Positions 12,998 to 24,114 are shown, numbered from the stretch's first letter. The stretch is 64,000 bases of DNA from Sipunculus nudus (GCA_026874595.1 CM049308.1:52897624-52961623); one strand, 5' to 3'. Numbers and translations: made by a program. Notes: generated by a model from the sequence alone, not told the origin.

Positions 12998-14950
12998 AAT
13001 TATCATATCTAGGTATAATTTTATGCAGAATGTCAATCTTTAATAACATTAACTTTACAATACATGATGTTCCCATATTCATGACCGACTTCCCTTAAAC
13101 CATGAATGTCTCACCTCAATGACCTCCTTTGGCAGCAGTTCTTGATGCAAAATGAGATCATGAGCAGTGTTTATTTATGAAAAATCAAAAGAATTACTTC
13201 TAAATACGCGTATATATACTTCATTATACAGTTTTTATAACATGCACAGCTTGAGGAATCACATATATTGTATATATCAGAAATACAAGCAACATGGTTC
13301 ATTAAGCCCTTGAATATGAAGGACAATATTTTTCTGCAGTGCACAAATAATAACTATTACAATATAACAAGCACATAAATACGGGATTAGTGCCTCACTG
13401 CCATGTTTAAATTTCGACAATCCGTTATTCAATACAATCAAGTTAAGCACTCCGCAACGACAATCCTGCAAAAAAAAATCGGTCGAATGAAAATTCATTC
13501 ACGCTGCGACAATGCGGTATGACTATCCGGCTATTTTTCGAATCGGTCTGTGAGCGATGTTATGCCGTTGCCGGACATAATCGTACGGCGTCATTCCCAT
13601 AAAATGACGTCACTACTACCATGCATAGGCATCCTTTCTCAGCATGTTAAATGTCGGCTAAATGGGTAATGAAAGATCATGGTTGCCCAGCTACACGATA
13701 ATATAATCTAAATAACTCTTAATGTTTACAAGGCTTGTTGAATAAATTCCAAAATGTTCATTTCTCTCTCCATTTTTTATTAATAAACTGAACCAAGTAT
13801 ATTGAATTCCTCTACTTCTTCATCTTGTTGGCACGGTAACTTAAGGCAAAAGCAATATTTAGAAAGATATGGTTGCGCTGAAGGTCCATCGTGCTGAACA
13901 AAACACCTGCGATTTGGCATCCGATTATAAATTTTTCTGGGTGAATGTGTACACCACAAACGCATAGTCGTTTTTGTCGCCATTGCCGGATAACCGTATG
14001 AATGTGTACATAGCTTTCAACACCGAAAAAATATTATCTATTACATCACGTTCGGAATCAGACATATATGGTGTTATAATATATTAAACCTCGATCAGAT
14101 TGACACAAGATTGGGGTGCAATGACTTTTTCTCATGAGATAACCTTTTTTAATATTGTAAAGAAACGATCGTCTCAGCTTTCCGTTATACATCACTAACC
14201 ATTAATGATGTAAAATAAGGTATCTAAAATAGAGGAAAGCCTCAATACAACACAAGACAGAAATATTTCACGCATTCTCTGAAATGTAAAGGACAACTGA
14301 ACTAATAAATCACAGTGAACCTGCGCAAACACGACCGCCACCGGAACAACAGAAAAGGCATTGCTATTGACTATTCAATGCTGGCATTTTGATTGATAAA
14401 GCTAGGTAGTTATTTAGTCGCAGAGGTCGATTGGGTTTTTACTTGAATCAATCAAAAATGATTATATTTGCTTCTTCCTCTTGATCATACTGATTTTGTT
14501 GAATGCGCCGTCGTCAGGTATGGCGTTAACCCAAACAGCCCCATCGAATGACCCCATCAGTCTGCTGAACACTCCGGACAGTCGGAAACACTATCAGCCG
14601 TGGATGGGGACCGCTCAACACCAAACACATGCCCTGAAACCACATGATCTGCTTACATGAATTATATTTTGGATACATTTGTGAATGAGTTGTGTGTTGT
14701 TTATCATTGCAAACATATCCATTCAGTTTACAGATGGATGATTTAATATATTTTTTTTTAAACAATCCCAATATTAATCATATGATGTTGATTTCAGTGG
14801 AGGGTAGGAGGAATATGATAATACCTCTTGCCCAGAAAATTTTGGATTCAAAATAAAAAATTAACAGGTGCTGAGGGCATGTATGAGTGACTGTCAAACA
14901 TTGTTATCAGGAGGGAAGAAGAAATTAACTGAAAACATTATCTATGTGTG

Positions 14951-14960
<10 letters not shown>

Positions 14961-14984
<24 letters not shown>

Positions 14985-15002
14985 GAAAGAGAGAGAGAGA
15001 AG
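14961..15002. repeat. (GA)n microsatellite next to the broken 3' end of ZNFX1-B
   Basis: GA-dinucleotide tract with one CAGAAA interruption. It begins about 10 nt beyond the last readable ZNFX1-B exon sequence. Confidence 0.9.
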
Positions 15003-15012
15003 GGGATCATAC

Positions 15013-16018
15013 CTGCGCAACACTTGAACCAGTTGCCGGTAGTTTTTCTTGCCAAGTTCTTTTTGTCCTTATTCTCCAGTGCCTGTACTTGGTTGATGGC
15101 AGCAAAAATGGTCTATAACAAATTCCCGTAACGCTTGCTCCGGAGAATTGGAATCTGGCACACAGGGCATCTTGGGAGATTTAATGGCACTGTTCCAGTG
15201 TTCTTCCAAACATCCATGTACTTTTCCATGGCAGCAACTTCAACCAAGTGACTACAATCTTCTAGCTGCAAGAATCTAGTGCAAGGTTCTGTCGTCTTAA
15301 ACAGATTAACGACTTCTCGGTCGCAAACCCGGCATTTGGTCGGGCATGGTTCTCCACACAGACCGATGCAAGGGTGCTCGCAAACAAGTACTTTTGGACA
15401 GGGCTCATCACATGGATCGATGTTGCACATTTCATGGCATTGGTTTGTGCAACATTTATGCATGCACGACCAACCACAAGGCAGCGTGCAAACATCGCAC
15501 GGGCCGCTGCATCTCTGCTTACAGGACGCGTGTTGACAACCCTTGTTGCAAGGTCGACTACATGGGGGGCAAATTTCAATGCACTGTGATCTGCATTTAT
15601 GTCCACAAATAAGGATTCGCTCACACGGTTTGTTGCATGGTGGACAACCTTCGCTGCACAGTCCTCTGCATCTATGTCCATAAGGCAGGATTCGCTCACA
15701 AAGTTTATTGCACGGAGGACAATTCTCCTGACAGGTTGCTCTGCACTTATGTTTACATTGGAGAACCCGCTCACACTTTCGATAACAAGGAATATGCTGT
15801 GCCCCATTGTTGCAAAGTGAGCATGTACCTCGGCACATGTGTCCACAGGTGCGTGTTTCTCGACATGGATGCTGGCAAGCATTTTCCTTTGGATCCAGAC
15901 TGCAAGGCACACGTTTCTTATGCTTACACCCGTCCCATTCTTTCTCCACGATTTCAGCACATGTTGTGGTACATTCTTCCCCGCATTTGTTCCTGCATGC
16001 GTGTCCACAAGGAAGAAA
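15013..16018 (-). pseudogene. Continuation of ZNFX1-B beyond a premature TAA: rest of zinc-finger array and RING-like segment
   Basis: Directly after the in-frame TAA at 16,021-16,019 the same frame reads on as FLPCGHACRNKCGEEC. It continues with 301 codons of NFX1-type fingers (CGHxC repeats) and a RING-like tail ending CPVCQIPILRSKRYGNLL. These match the region of copy A from its LPCGH finger to CPLCKSP. A TAG follows at 15,115-15,113. After it the frame still aligns loosely with copy A (conserved I and V spacing) for about 15-20 codons, up to a candidate donor CAG|GTATGA at 15,013/15,012. The coiled coil and RZ finger of copy A are not found further left. This is either translated only by readthrough or not at all, or the TAA is an assembly error. 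Confidence 0.8.
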
Positions 16019-19000
16019 TTAAACACACGGAGCTGTACATTTTATTTCCTCCGGCTTCACATAACATGGGACGCTATTAGAATGTCCGCAAGGTAAAGCA
16101 TCCTTCTTAACTTTGATTTTGCACTTACCACATTCTTCGTGGCATTTCTTCTTACATTTATGCCCAAGTAAACAAAGTTTCTTATTGCAGACTTCCATGC
16201 ACTTGTATCCCGTATGTTCCTTGTTATATGGATGGCAATTAAGTCGACATGAATGACCACATTTCAAAGAAAATTCACATGGCCTCATGCATCCACCCTC
16301 CGGGGCTTTCATAAAGTCAGCTGCAGTTGAGGCTTCTATTTTAGCACTGTCAGGATGATTCTGACAGTAGAGTGACAAAGCAGGCCCAACGCTTCCAGAT
16401 CCAGATAATATGGTGTACATATTTTTCCACAAAGGGCTGTGTTTTGCCAACAGAGTTATATTCCCGATGACATAAAAGCCCTCTTTAGCTCTCGAAAGGG
16501 CAACGCATATCCTGTTTGCTGTGTTCAGGAATCCTATTGAACCCTCCGTGTTGCTCCTTACCAGGGACAGCAGTACAATGTCACTTTCTTCTCCTTGGTA
16601 ATTGTCAACAACGCAGACCCTGACGCCTTCGAACTGGGCCTTTGGCATCAAGTGTCTCAGAGCAAACAGCTGGCCACTATATGTGGTCAGTACAGTGATT
16701 TGATCAGGGCCATAGCCTTGTTGTAGCATATACCTGCAGAGGGCGACCAAGAACTCAGCTTCGTGTGAATTTGATTTGCTTTTATTCTCTTGGTGATGCT
16801 TTTCTGGTCGTGAATGGTCAACGAAGAACATATTCTTTGAGACTCCTTTGATGCAATCATACTTCAGAACTGATGGGTGATCCTGGAGGTCTTTGTAAAT
16901 CGGCTTCATCAGTGTGGAAATCTCAGGTCTCATTCGATGTTGGAGCGCTAGTGTTACACATTCCATACCGTTGTTAACCATCCTTTCAAATAATGAAAGG
17001 TCCAAGTTGTATCTAATTGCAAGTTCATACACTGTTGGATTTGATCTCAACTGCTGGTGGTCACCGATCAGTATCAAGTGATTACAACCAGGACTTAAAG
17101 TTGTGATAATATGGGCTTCCAAAACCTCCGCTGCCTCTTCCACAATAACAATCCCAGGACCGATCTGCTGCAAGATATTCCAGTACCTAGCGGCTCCTGT
17201 TGTTGTCATGCCGATGATTGTTGCCCTATTCAAAATAGCTTGATCTTGTTGTTGCTTAGCTTCTTTGTATCTGTTGTACTCGTCTTCAAACAGCCGTTCC
17301 AATCTCTGAATGTTCATTTGAATACAATCTTCAAATGATTGCCTCCATGTTCGGTAGAGACGCCATCTTTCATCTCCAGAGAGAGCCCATATATCCAGAA
17401 GATTATTGCACTCCTCTTCCGTCATGATTGATGTTTTGCGCAATTCTGCCTTCTTCCTGCTTTGAGCCTTTTTCTTTTCTTCTGCAATCAATATCCATGT
17501 CTCTTGGGGACTGACCAAAGGCGACAACAATGCACTGGCCCCAGTTGTTTCTTTGTTTCTTTCCATTCTTTCATTTTTTTCTGAATCTTTAGCTACGACA
17601 CTTTCTTTATTAACACCGGTTTGCTTAATGGCATTTGATGACACAGAATGTTCTCGTGAGTTCTTGTCAACTATTCCATCTTCTGCAACACTGCCTATAA
17701 ATAAGTCTTCATCCTCGTCAATTCGACGGTCTTTCTCGATTAATTCTGCATCTTTATTAACAGCGGTTTGCTTAATGGCATTTGATGACGCAGAAAGTTC
17801 TCGTGAGTTCTCGTCAACTATTCCATCTTCTGCAACACTGTCTGTAAATAAGTCTTCATCCTCGTCAATTCGACGGTCTTTCTCGATTAATTCTGCATCT
17901 TCTAATATGTCAATATATTCGGTCTCCGCTTCTTCATGCTTTGTTTCTTTGGTAGGGCCCATGGCAGCTTCAGGTTCCTCTTGTATCCAAAGTAAAGGCA
18001 AGAGACCAAGCCATTCCATCACCGGGTGCCTTTGTTCGCAAACAAACTGTGGCTTATTCTTTTCCAAGGCAGGATTTATTTGAAGCTGCGTGAAGTGGGT
18101 CGGAAGTACCAATTCTTGAAGTTGAGAGAGGCTCAAAATATTCGCTCCAGAGAACTTCAGTAGTCCAACCTGTCGATCTATTTTGAATTTTAGCCCAGCT
18201 AATTTCTTCTTTACTTCTTTTGTATTCAGTTTTACATGCTTTGGTATCCACTGATATACATGTCTTTTCTTTCTCCAGTTTGCAAGATTGTATTCCTCTA
18301 GCGTTTCACTTTGACTCCTACCCCCAACGCGTACCACCCCTTCCGTATGGAATTCCAGAATTCCCTCTAGAAACTGGTCCAATGCGTGGTTTGTGTAGCA
18401 GACAACCAACATTGGACTTCTCCCATAGTTTTGCCAAATATCTTTGTTGTACAGCAATGCTTTGACAATCTTCAGTCCGACATAGGCTTTGCCTGTTCCA
18501 GGTGGTCCTTGTATAACCACAAATTCCCGTGTGAGCGCAGCTTTCACCGCTTTCAATTGTGATTCGTCGAGGTTCAACTTTGCGGCCGAAGGCCATGTAG
18601 AGAGCTTCATTACAGGTACGCTTTGTATAGCTTTTGATGCTTGATTGCAAATACAGCTGAAGTCATAAGTGGTGCTTGATCTTTCTATGTATTGTGGCTT
18701 GGATACCTTACGGCTGCAGCCAACAATATATTGTTGAAAAGGCATTTTGTTCTCATCAAAGTCCTGCAGTCCATGCAAAACATACTTGTAGGCTTCAAAG
18801 TATGCACTCATCTCTGCCATCAGATAGGTGTCTGTTGAATAGACACTAGGCTTGTTGTCATGGTCAGTGAATTGTAAATACACAATGCCTTGTCTTAACT
18901 CTCTTGGCTTACGCTCTCCAACTGTAGCGAAGCAGAAGGTTTGGAACTTGTCCTTTGATAAGCAAACTAAAGATCCATATATGAGCCTCTTGGATGATTC

Positions 19001-20503
19001 CCAGCGAACAAATTTCAATTTTTCCGAGTTAAACGACACTTTATACACAAGGCCACTATTGGTGCAAAGTGGATGATGAACATGGACACCTTCATATAAT
19101 CTAATGTTTGTATCTCGCTTCTTGGGTCCCTTTTTCTCAGCCTGCTGAATGAAATCTAAAATACCTTCACGTAATGGAGCAACAAAGTCCTCACGAAGAA
19201 GACGAAACTGTACATCTAAGTAATGATCAAGGTCTGTGTAAGCGCCTTGGGTTTTGTTAGACCGTAGGAAGATGTCTTCTGTGGTGTGAATGTCTTCCAG
19301 CTGGGGAATTATCGATATGCTTCTGAAATCCTCTGGTGGACTCTCTGAGTCCATGTTTTTGGTACGAGTTGGAAACCGTTGCGTGTATCTCTTATCAGAA
19401 CTGCTGTTGATACGCTTTCTGATTTTTTCAATGCGGATCTCTATCCCATCAGTGTTGAGGTTTGGACGATCGGCCCAGATATGGCATAAAGCTGAATCAA
19501 CTTTTCCTATCAAGGAGGACACCTTTTCGTTACTGTGAGGAATTCTTGCCGATATAATTTCTAACAGGGAGAGGCTTTCGTCGAACAACTCTGAAATGTC
19601 TTTGTTTGAAACTTGTGAAAAGGGAATAGAAGTGATATAAGTTGGCAACTCAGATTCAAAGAACACTGATTGCAAGACTGTTTTCAACAATTTTGCACGT
19701 GCCTCAGGCATCCTGGAGCATGAGCATGCTTTCACAAGTGCACGCAACATTAGCATTAATGTTTCATCCGTCACATTTGTGGTCAATAGTTCATTAAATC
19801 CATAACTTTCTTGTACAAGAACAACAAGTAAGTCGACAGAATCCTGCTTCAGCAAGGCTTTGAGGCTTTTGGGGCCATCTAAATATTTAGGAATCCGTAT
19901 TTTAGATCTTTGCTCCTTCTTGTTGGTTTTGAAAGTGTCTTGTCTGGGAGCACTCTGTTCAATCATCATTTGAAGCCTTGAAATGCTGAGTTGCATATTA
20001 TTCACCTCAAAACGAGGCCTTTTCTGCCTAAGTTCTTGAAGCACTGTTTCTAGGATTTTGAATGCATTATGCACAAGTGACCAGCTGTCATCAGAATCCG
20101 TGATCACCCTTTCCAAGAGAGTAATGGTCCATTCAAACTCGAGTTGCATTTGGACGTTTGACACCGCTACTGAGCTTGGCCAATGATGGATATGAGAAGT
20201 CAAACTTAACGACAAGAACTGTGAACGCAAGACAAGGTTCATAAGTGACTTCACTGAACTGGATCGACAGTGGCTTTTTATGACCTTTGACATGCCTTCT
20301 AATATGAGCCGAACATATTTAGGTTGCAAACGTGGCACCATTAACAGGCTTTTGAATGCCTCCTTTTCAGACAACAATTGCTCAAGAAGCCAATCTGGTG
20401 AGTCCTCGCTGACGATATTTTGTAAAGTGTCACATGTCATTGTTGTTGCAACTCGCCTACGGCTCGTTCTGACCTTTGGTCTGGCCCCTCTGTATTCAGC
20501 CAT
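16019..20503 (-). CDS. ZNFX1-like helicase paralogue (copy B), 1,494-codon open frame ending at a premature stop
   Basis: Tandem paralogue of copy A in the same orientation. The start Met at 20,503 lies 5 nt after acceptor TTTCTGTTTCAG. Order: two successive helical N-terminal modules (about 25-190 and 211-360, against one in copy A); the family segment PPEDFRSISIIPQLEDIH; helicase Walker A GPPGTGKA (666-673); an acidic insert with a 49-residue tandem duplication (about 868-966); motif II VIVEEAAE (about 1124); GDHQQLRSNP; LQHRM; VDNYQGEE; VALSRAK; then the first NFX1-type fingers from about 1405. The Thr/Ser after the Walker A lysine is Ala (GCC codon, 18,487-18,485). This residue normally coordinates Mg-ATP, so ATPase activity is probably weakened. 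The open frame stops at TAA (16,021-16,019) inside the finger array, although homologous sequence continues. This is either a decaying pseudogene or a truncated, ATPase-poor ZNFX1. The ZNFX1 identity is certain; activity is not. Confidence 0.88.
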   Translation of the reverse strand: MAEYRGARPKVRTSRRRVATTMTCDTLQNIVSEDSPDWLLEQLLSEKEAFKSLLMVPRLQPKYVRLILEGMSKVIKSHCRSSSVKSLMNLVLRSQFLSLSLTSHIHHWPSSVAVSNVQMQLEFEWTITLLERVITDSDDSWSLVHNAFKILETVLQELRQKRPRFEVNNMQLSISRLQMMIEQSAPRQDTFKTNKKEQRSKIRIPKYLDGPKSLKALLKQDSVDLLVVLVQESYGFNELLTTNVTDETLMLMLRALVKACSCSRMPEARAKLLKTVLQSVFFESELPTYITSIPFSQVSNKDISELFDESLSLLEIISARIPHSNEKVSSLIGKVDSALCHIWADRPNLNTDGIEIRIEKIRKRINSSSDKRYTQRFPTRTKNMDSESPPEDFRSISIIPQLEDIHTTEDIFLRSNKTQGAYTDLDHYLDVQFRLLREDFVAPLREGILDFIQQAEKKGPKKRDTNIRLYEGVHVHHPLCTNSGLVYKVSFNSEKLKFVRWESSKRLIYGSLVCLSKDKFQTFCFATVGERKPRELRQGIVYLQFTDHDNKPSVYSTDTYLMAEMSAYFEAYKYVLHGLQDFDENKMPFQQYIVGCSRKVSKPQYIERSSTTYDFSCICNQASKAIQSVPVMKLSTWPSAAKLNLDESQLKAVKAALTREFVVIQGPPGTGKAYVGLKIVKALLYNKDIWQNYGRSPMLVVCYTNHALDQFLEGILEFHTEGVVRVGGRSQSETLEEYNLANWRKKRHVYQWIPKHVKLNTKEVKKKLAGLKFKIDRQVGLLKFSGANILSLSQLQELVLPTHFTQLQINPALEKNKPQFVCEQRHPVMEWLGLLPLLWIQEEPEAAMGPTKETKHEEAETEYIDILEDAELIEKDRRIDEDEDLFTDSVAEDGIVDENSRELSASSNAIKQTAVNKDAELIEKDRRIDEDEDLFIGSVAEDGIVDKNSREHSVSSNAIKQTGVNKESVVAKDSEKNERMERNKETTGASALLSPLVSPQETWILIAEEKKKAQSRKKAELRKTSIMTEEECNNLLDIWALSGDERWRLYRTWRQSFEDCIQMNIQRLERLFEDEYNRYKEAKQQQDQAILNRATIIGMTTTGAARYWNILQQIGPGIVIVEEAAEVLEAHIITTLSPGCNHLILIGDHQQLRSNPTVYELAIRYNLDLSLFERMVNNGMECVTLALQHRMRPEISTLMKPIYKDLQDHPSVLKYDCIKGVSKNMFFVDHSRPEKHHQENKSKSNSHEAEFLVALCRYMLQQGYGPDQITVLTTYSGQLFALRHLMPKAQFEGVRVCVVDNYQGEESDIVLLSLVRSNTEGSIGFLNTANRICVALSRAKEGFYVIGNITLLAKHSPLWKNMYTILSGSGSVGPALSLYCQNHPDSAKIEASTAADFMKAPEGGCMRPCEFSLKCGHSCRLNCHPYNKEHTGYKCMEVCNKKLCLLGHKCKKKCHEECGKCKIKVKKDALPCGHSNSVPCYVKPEEIKCTAPCV
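17606..17900 (-). repeat. 147-bp in-frame tandem duplication within ZNFX1-B
   Basis: Two head-to-tail units (17,606-17,752 and 17,753-17,900) encode 49-residue repeats containing AELIEKDRRIDEDEDLF and SSNAIKQT. They differ by few substitutions, so the duplication is recent. It lies in the acidic linker between Walker A and motif II, where length is probably tolerated. Confidence 0.9.
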
Positions 20504-20535
20504 TGCTTCTGAAACAGAAAAAGTATCATGATTAA
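20501..20535 (-). other. 3' splice site 5 nt before the ZNFX1-B start codon
   Basis: On the minus strand ACTTTTTCTGTTTCAG is followed by five nucleotides (AAGCA) and the ATG at 20,503. Position and spacing match ZNFX1-A exactly, so the leader intron predates the duplication. The upstream exon was not found. Confidence 0.8.
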
Positions 20536-22481
20536 TTAACTATATCATAATTATCAGGCCGTTTTCGACAAAACAAATGTAAAACAAAACGAAACAATGA
20601 ATCTCCGGCGAGTGATCTGCCCAACAAGTGCAACAAGGGCCATGACACCCCTCTGAACTTGTAAATAAAAAAAGGTTGTTTTGCATACACAGACAAATGG
20701 ATGTCTTCCAGACTGCAGGATACTGTAAATTTCTATCCCTTACGTTTCCAATGTGTGCCCAAACAGACTCTATAACTCCGGTGACTGTAAGTCGGCTGAG
20801 TTATTTAACCTTCATAGATCAATAAATACGCTAATATTCAGGAAATTTCAAGAACCTACAGCAGAAAATCTGGCACAACTTTCGGATTTGTCTGTTTCCC
20901 AAATGCAAGTGAAATCGATAAAAATAAGCAAAAATAAATAGCACCGTCAGTCTTTAAATTCCTGTTAAAAGGCATACCATGAACAAACTGCTGAAAAAAA
21001 AACCCAGAAACAATTAATGTAATGTATAAGTCTCAAAATACAAGTAAACCTGCGAAGTAAATGAGCAAAATAGTTAGGGTCACTAGTCTTAATCAACTAA
21101 TAAGACTATAATCATGATCAGTAAGCATATATATTGGATGCATTTCTTAGAAACTGACACAATTGCTGCAATATAAACTTTTATAAATATTTTAATTAAT
21201 CATCCTCTACAATACAAGTGACAGACTGTAAATAAAAGAGTCTGAAACGTTTAATTAAATAAACATTCAAAATAAAGGTGGAGATACCAGAGTAGTGCTA
21301 CCAGCTGATCGGTATATCAATTGCAAATAAACAATTATTCTGCCAGGTCAATCAATCTATGAATTCACTGCTGAGGAAATCACGCTATTGATAGATTTTC
21401 GCAGCCAAAAATAGGCTAGTATAATGAGTTGAAAATGTTTATATATCTATAATGTATACATGTAATAATGCAAGACCCAAAAAGGCCTAATAAATATTAC
21501 GTTATAGTGGTGCATTTATATTATATTCAATTTAGGACGCTCCGTATATATATATATTATGATCTTTTTTTCTAAGTCCTATTAAGAATTTCCATAACAA
21601 TTTAGATAACGATCAGTTTAATTTATTTAATAAATTAGTTGGACCGCATGATTCATTATTTCCAATTGCTAGTTATTTCTTGACAAATTCAAGAAACAGC
21701 TTACCTCGGATAGATCTCATTCAGCGTATAAACGGTTTTAGATGAAAGTGTACATTAATGAACCGATTAAATCATGACTGATATATTCATGTTTTAAAAA
21801 TCATCTTCATACTATAATATTCTGAACAGATATATTGTGTATTCAAAATGTTCCTTAATTATAGACGCAATGTATGGGAAGGGGGGGGGGGGGGGCTGCC
21901 TGGTCCTCCGCGACATCCTCTGGCTCGCCCTTAACTGTTTAGCAAGGATATTTTGTTGTTTATCAGCCGACTGTAGTAAATAGGTCTCCTATGTCATGAT
22001 CATGCAATTGTAAATCAGATAACAAAACCATTATTGTCCTGACCCGTGATTGGAACTTTGAAACTGGCTTGGCTAAAGCTTACATTAGGTAAATATAGTC
22101 GGTAGGCGGAGAAAACTTGCGATACAATATGTTATGTGCTTTATTTTAATCGAGGTTGTGTTTGGACCTGTCTGTGATTCCTGATTAAGCACACTGAATA
22201 TCCGGGCATTATATTTGGCATTACCAGTGAGGCATTTTATGTGTCAAAATAGGTATATAAATTTGTTGTGAGTCGTAAAAACATAACATATTTTATTCGT
22301 TTCTTTTGTATATAACTCGACTAATGAGACTAAACCTGTTTTAATTATATGAACTTCTATTTTCGCCTGATGGATCATGTATTGAAATTAAAACGTGCGT
22401 ACAAAGGACAGGTATCCCGATCTTTGTGACGTATATTGAATTTCTTTTCAAACCCAGTCTATACATAAATACCTCTCTCTC

Positions 22482-22484
22482 TCT

Positions 22485-22510
<26 letters not shown>
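22482..22510. repeat. (CT)n/(AT)n compound microsatellite
   Basis: CTCTCTCTCTT leads into an AT tract, followed by CATA repeats up to about 22,530. Confidence 0.8.
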
Positions 22511-22516
<6 letters not shown>

Positions 22517-22534
22517 CATACATACATACATAAA

Positions 22535-22650
22535 TATGTTACAGTCAATCTGTGAAATCAGTCATTTCATGAAAAGCCTAAACATTTCATGCATTTCACT
22601 CACGTAATGCACGTGACCACCAGACGTTAGGTGAAATGACTAAAATGTGC
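22535..22650. repeat. Degenerate repeat, copy 1 (partner 24,195-24,360)
   Basis: Contains CAGTCATTTCATGAAAAGCC, CTAAACATTTCA, TGACCACCAG and TGACTAAAATGT. All recur in order in the 24.2-24.36 kb segment. Both copies sit just right of an (AT)n/(CATA)n tract. Confidence 0.7.
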
Positions 22651-22664
22651 AAATCAGGCAACAG

Positions 22665-22870
22665 AAGCGGATCCGGGGGGGGGGGGGGGTGCAGGGGGTC
22701 CGGCCCCCCCCCCCTCCCTTTCAGCCGAAGCAATTTTTTAAAGGGTATCAGACCAATTTTGCGGCCCGGATCCCCCCCCCCCTTTACCGGACCTGAGGAC
22801 CTTTTTCAGGTTTTATCATAGCCCTCCTGCGTTGGACCCCCTTTTCCTAAATCCTGGATCCGCCCTTGAG
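22665..22870. mobile_element. Short non-autonomous element with GCGGATCC inverted ends
   Basis: Left end AGCGGATCCGG and right end CTGGATCCGCC are inverted relative to each other over about 9-10 bp. The interior holds long G and C runs and a tract reading (minus strand) AGGAAAAGGGGGTCC. About 200 bp and non-coding, with a MITE-like architecture; family not identified. Confidence 0.5.
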
Positions 22871-22924
22871 GCAATCTGTGTAACAGCTAAAAGAGTGAAA
22901 TGAAAGTAGATATTCGTCCAGGAA

Positions 22925-23130
22925 GTAATTTAAGCAACTGGCCAAATGTTTATTGTACGGTCAACGTTATCATCCTTTGCTATCCAGAGAATAATATTCA
23001 TATATTGGAAATTAAATATATTAATAATTATAATTATAAAGTTTAGTTCCATTTCTGAGTTTATTATGAAATATTTTAAATCTGCATGGTTTATATAATT
23101 AACCTATACTGGAAACATATAACCTTATTT
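22925..23130. repeat. Dispersed repeat, copy 2 (partner near 10.0-10.2 kb)
   Basis: Shares CAGAGAATA, TTCCATTTCTGAGTTTATTATGA and AACCTATACTGGAAACATA in the same order as the copy near 10.0-10.2 kb. Confidence 0.6.
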
Positions 23131-24111
23131 CCTTAAACTTTATTCTTGAATACTTTCCATTATTAATTCCACGTGGTAAGGTTTTATGCATATATCCTCG
23201 GATTCAATTTGAGCTGAGCGTATTTGCATAATTTTAAACTGCCTGTGGAACCTTTGATGACAATTTTACCATTGTATCTGCATTATATTCTGCAACATAC
23301 ATTCGAGCTTATTTATGAGCTTTATTTGTACATATATATACTTCAAGTAACTTCAAACTTATGTAAATCATATATATACTGCAGGTTAAGTAGAATATGA
23401 ATTTCCCCATTTCCTAATAACAACATGAACATTTGTTTTTTTTATAGTTTAGTCTTTAGACAGCAATTTCAAATGTTACATATTTCCTTGTATATCTATT
23501 AACAGATGCACACAAAATACTAGTATTACTAGTTAGAATTACTAACAGCTGTTTGCATTTGCAATAACAACTGTCATCAAGTAGAACATTTATTAAAACC
23601 AGTTTGACCTACTTGGGGGTCGGTGCCGGGGACCAGGAAAACGTTCACTACATACGCTTCTATATCCACTCCAGTCTTTTCCTTGAAGGATGGCAAATAT
23701 GAACCTTGTATATATAGCTGTGACGTATCGAGACCTCTTGCAAGAAAAAAACAATCGTTTCCGGCCACCTGACTTAATTCCGCCGGTGTTTGTTTCCCAG
23801 AAATTATATATTTTGACTTGCCACATAGTTTTCCCAGAAATGTTTATTTTATAATGGTCATTAGATACACAAATAAAAAAAGGCGTTTGTGTGAATAATG
23901 AATAGTAATGCATGACTGGCAGATTTTTTTCCCGGTCTATAAGTAAATTGAGCCAGCAAATACATCAATATGTATAGGGCGGCTTAATGCGTCAGGTAAT
24001 ACATGCATTCCCCACTTTGCTCGAGATAGAAAATGGAAATATACACACACTTATTATTTTTATTATTTTTTTATTACAGGGCACTGTGCTGAATTGATCA
24101 GCTGAATTGCC

Positions 24112-24114
<3 letters not shown>

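Noticed and set aside
14526-14771. Minus-strand frame with CKLNGYVC as a possible missing RZ-type finger exon of ZNFX1-B
   Set aside because: Only a C-x-x-N-G resemblance. The following ECGG-like segment and second Cys pair are absent, and no acceptor in phase was convincing.
16019-16021. Selenocysteine or genetic-code explanation for the in-frame stop
   Set aside because: The codon is TAA, not TGA, the neighbouring genes use the standard code, and a nonsense mutation or sequence error is simpler.
15262-16026. 254-codon Cys/His-poor frame overlapping the 3' part of ZNFX1-B
   Set aside because: Shadow frame of the zinc-finger coding sequence. The cysteine-rich homologous frame is the one in phase with the upstream gene.
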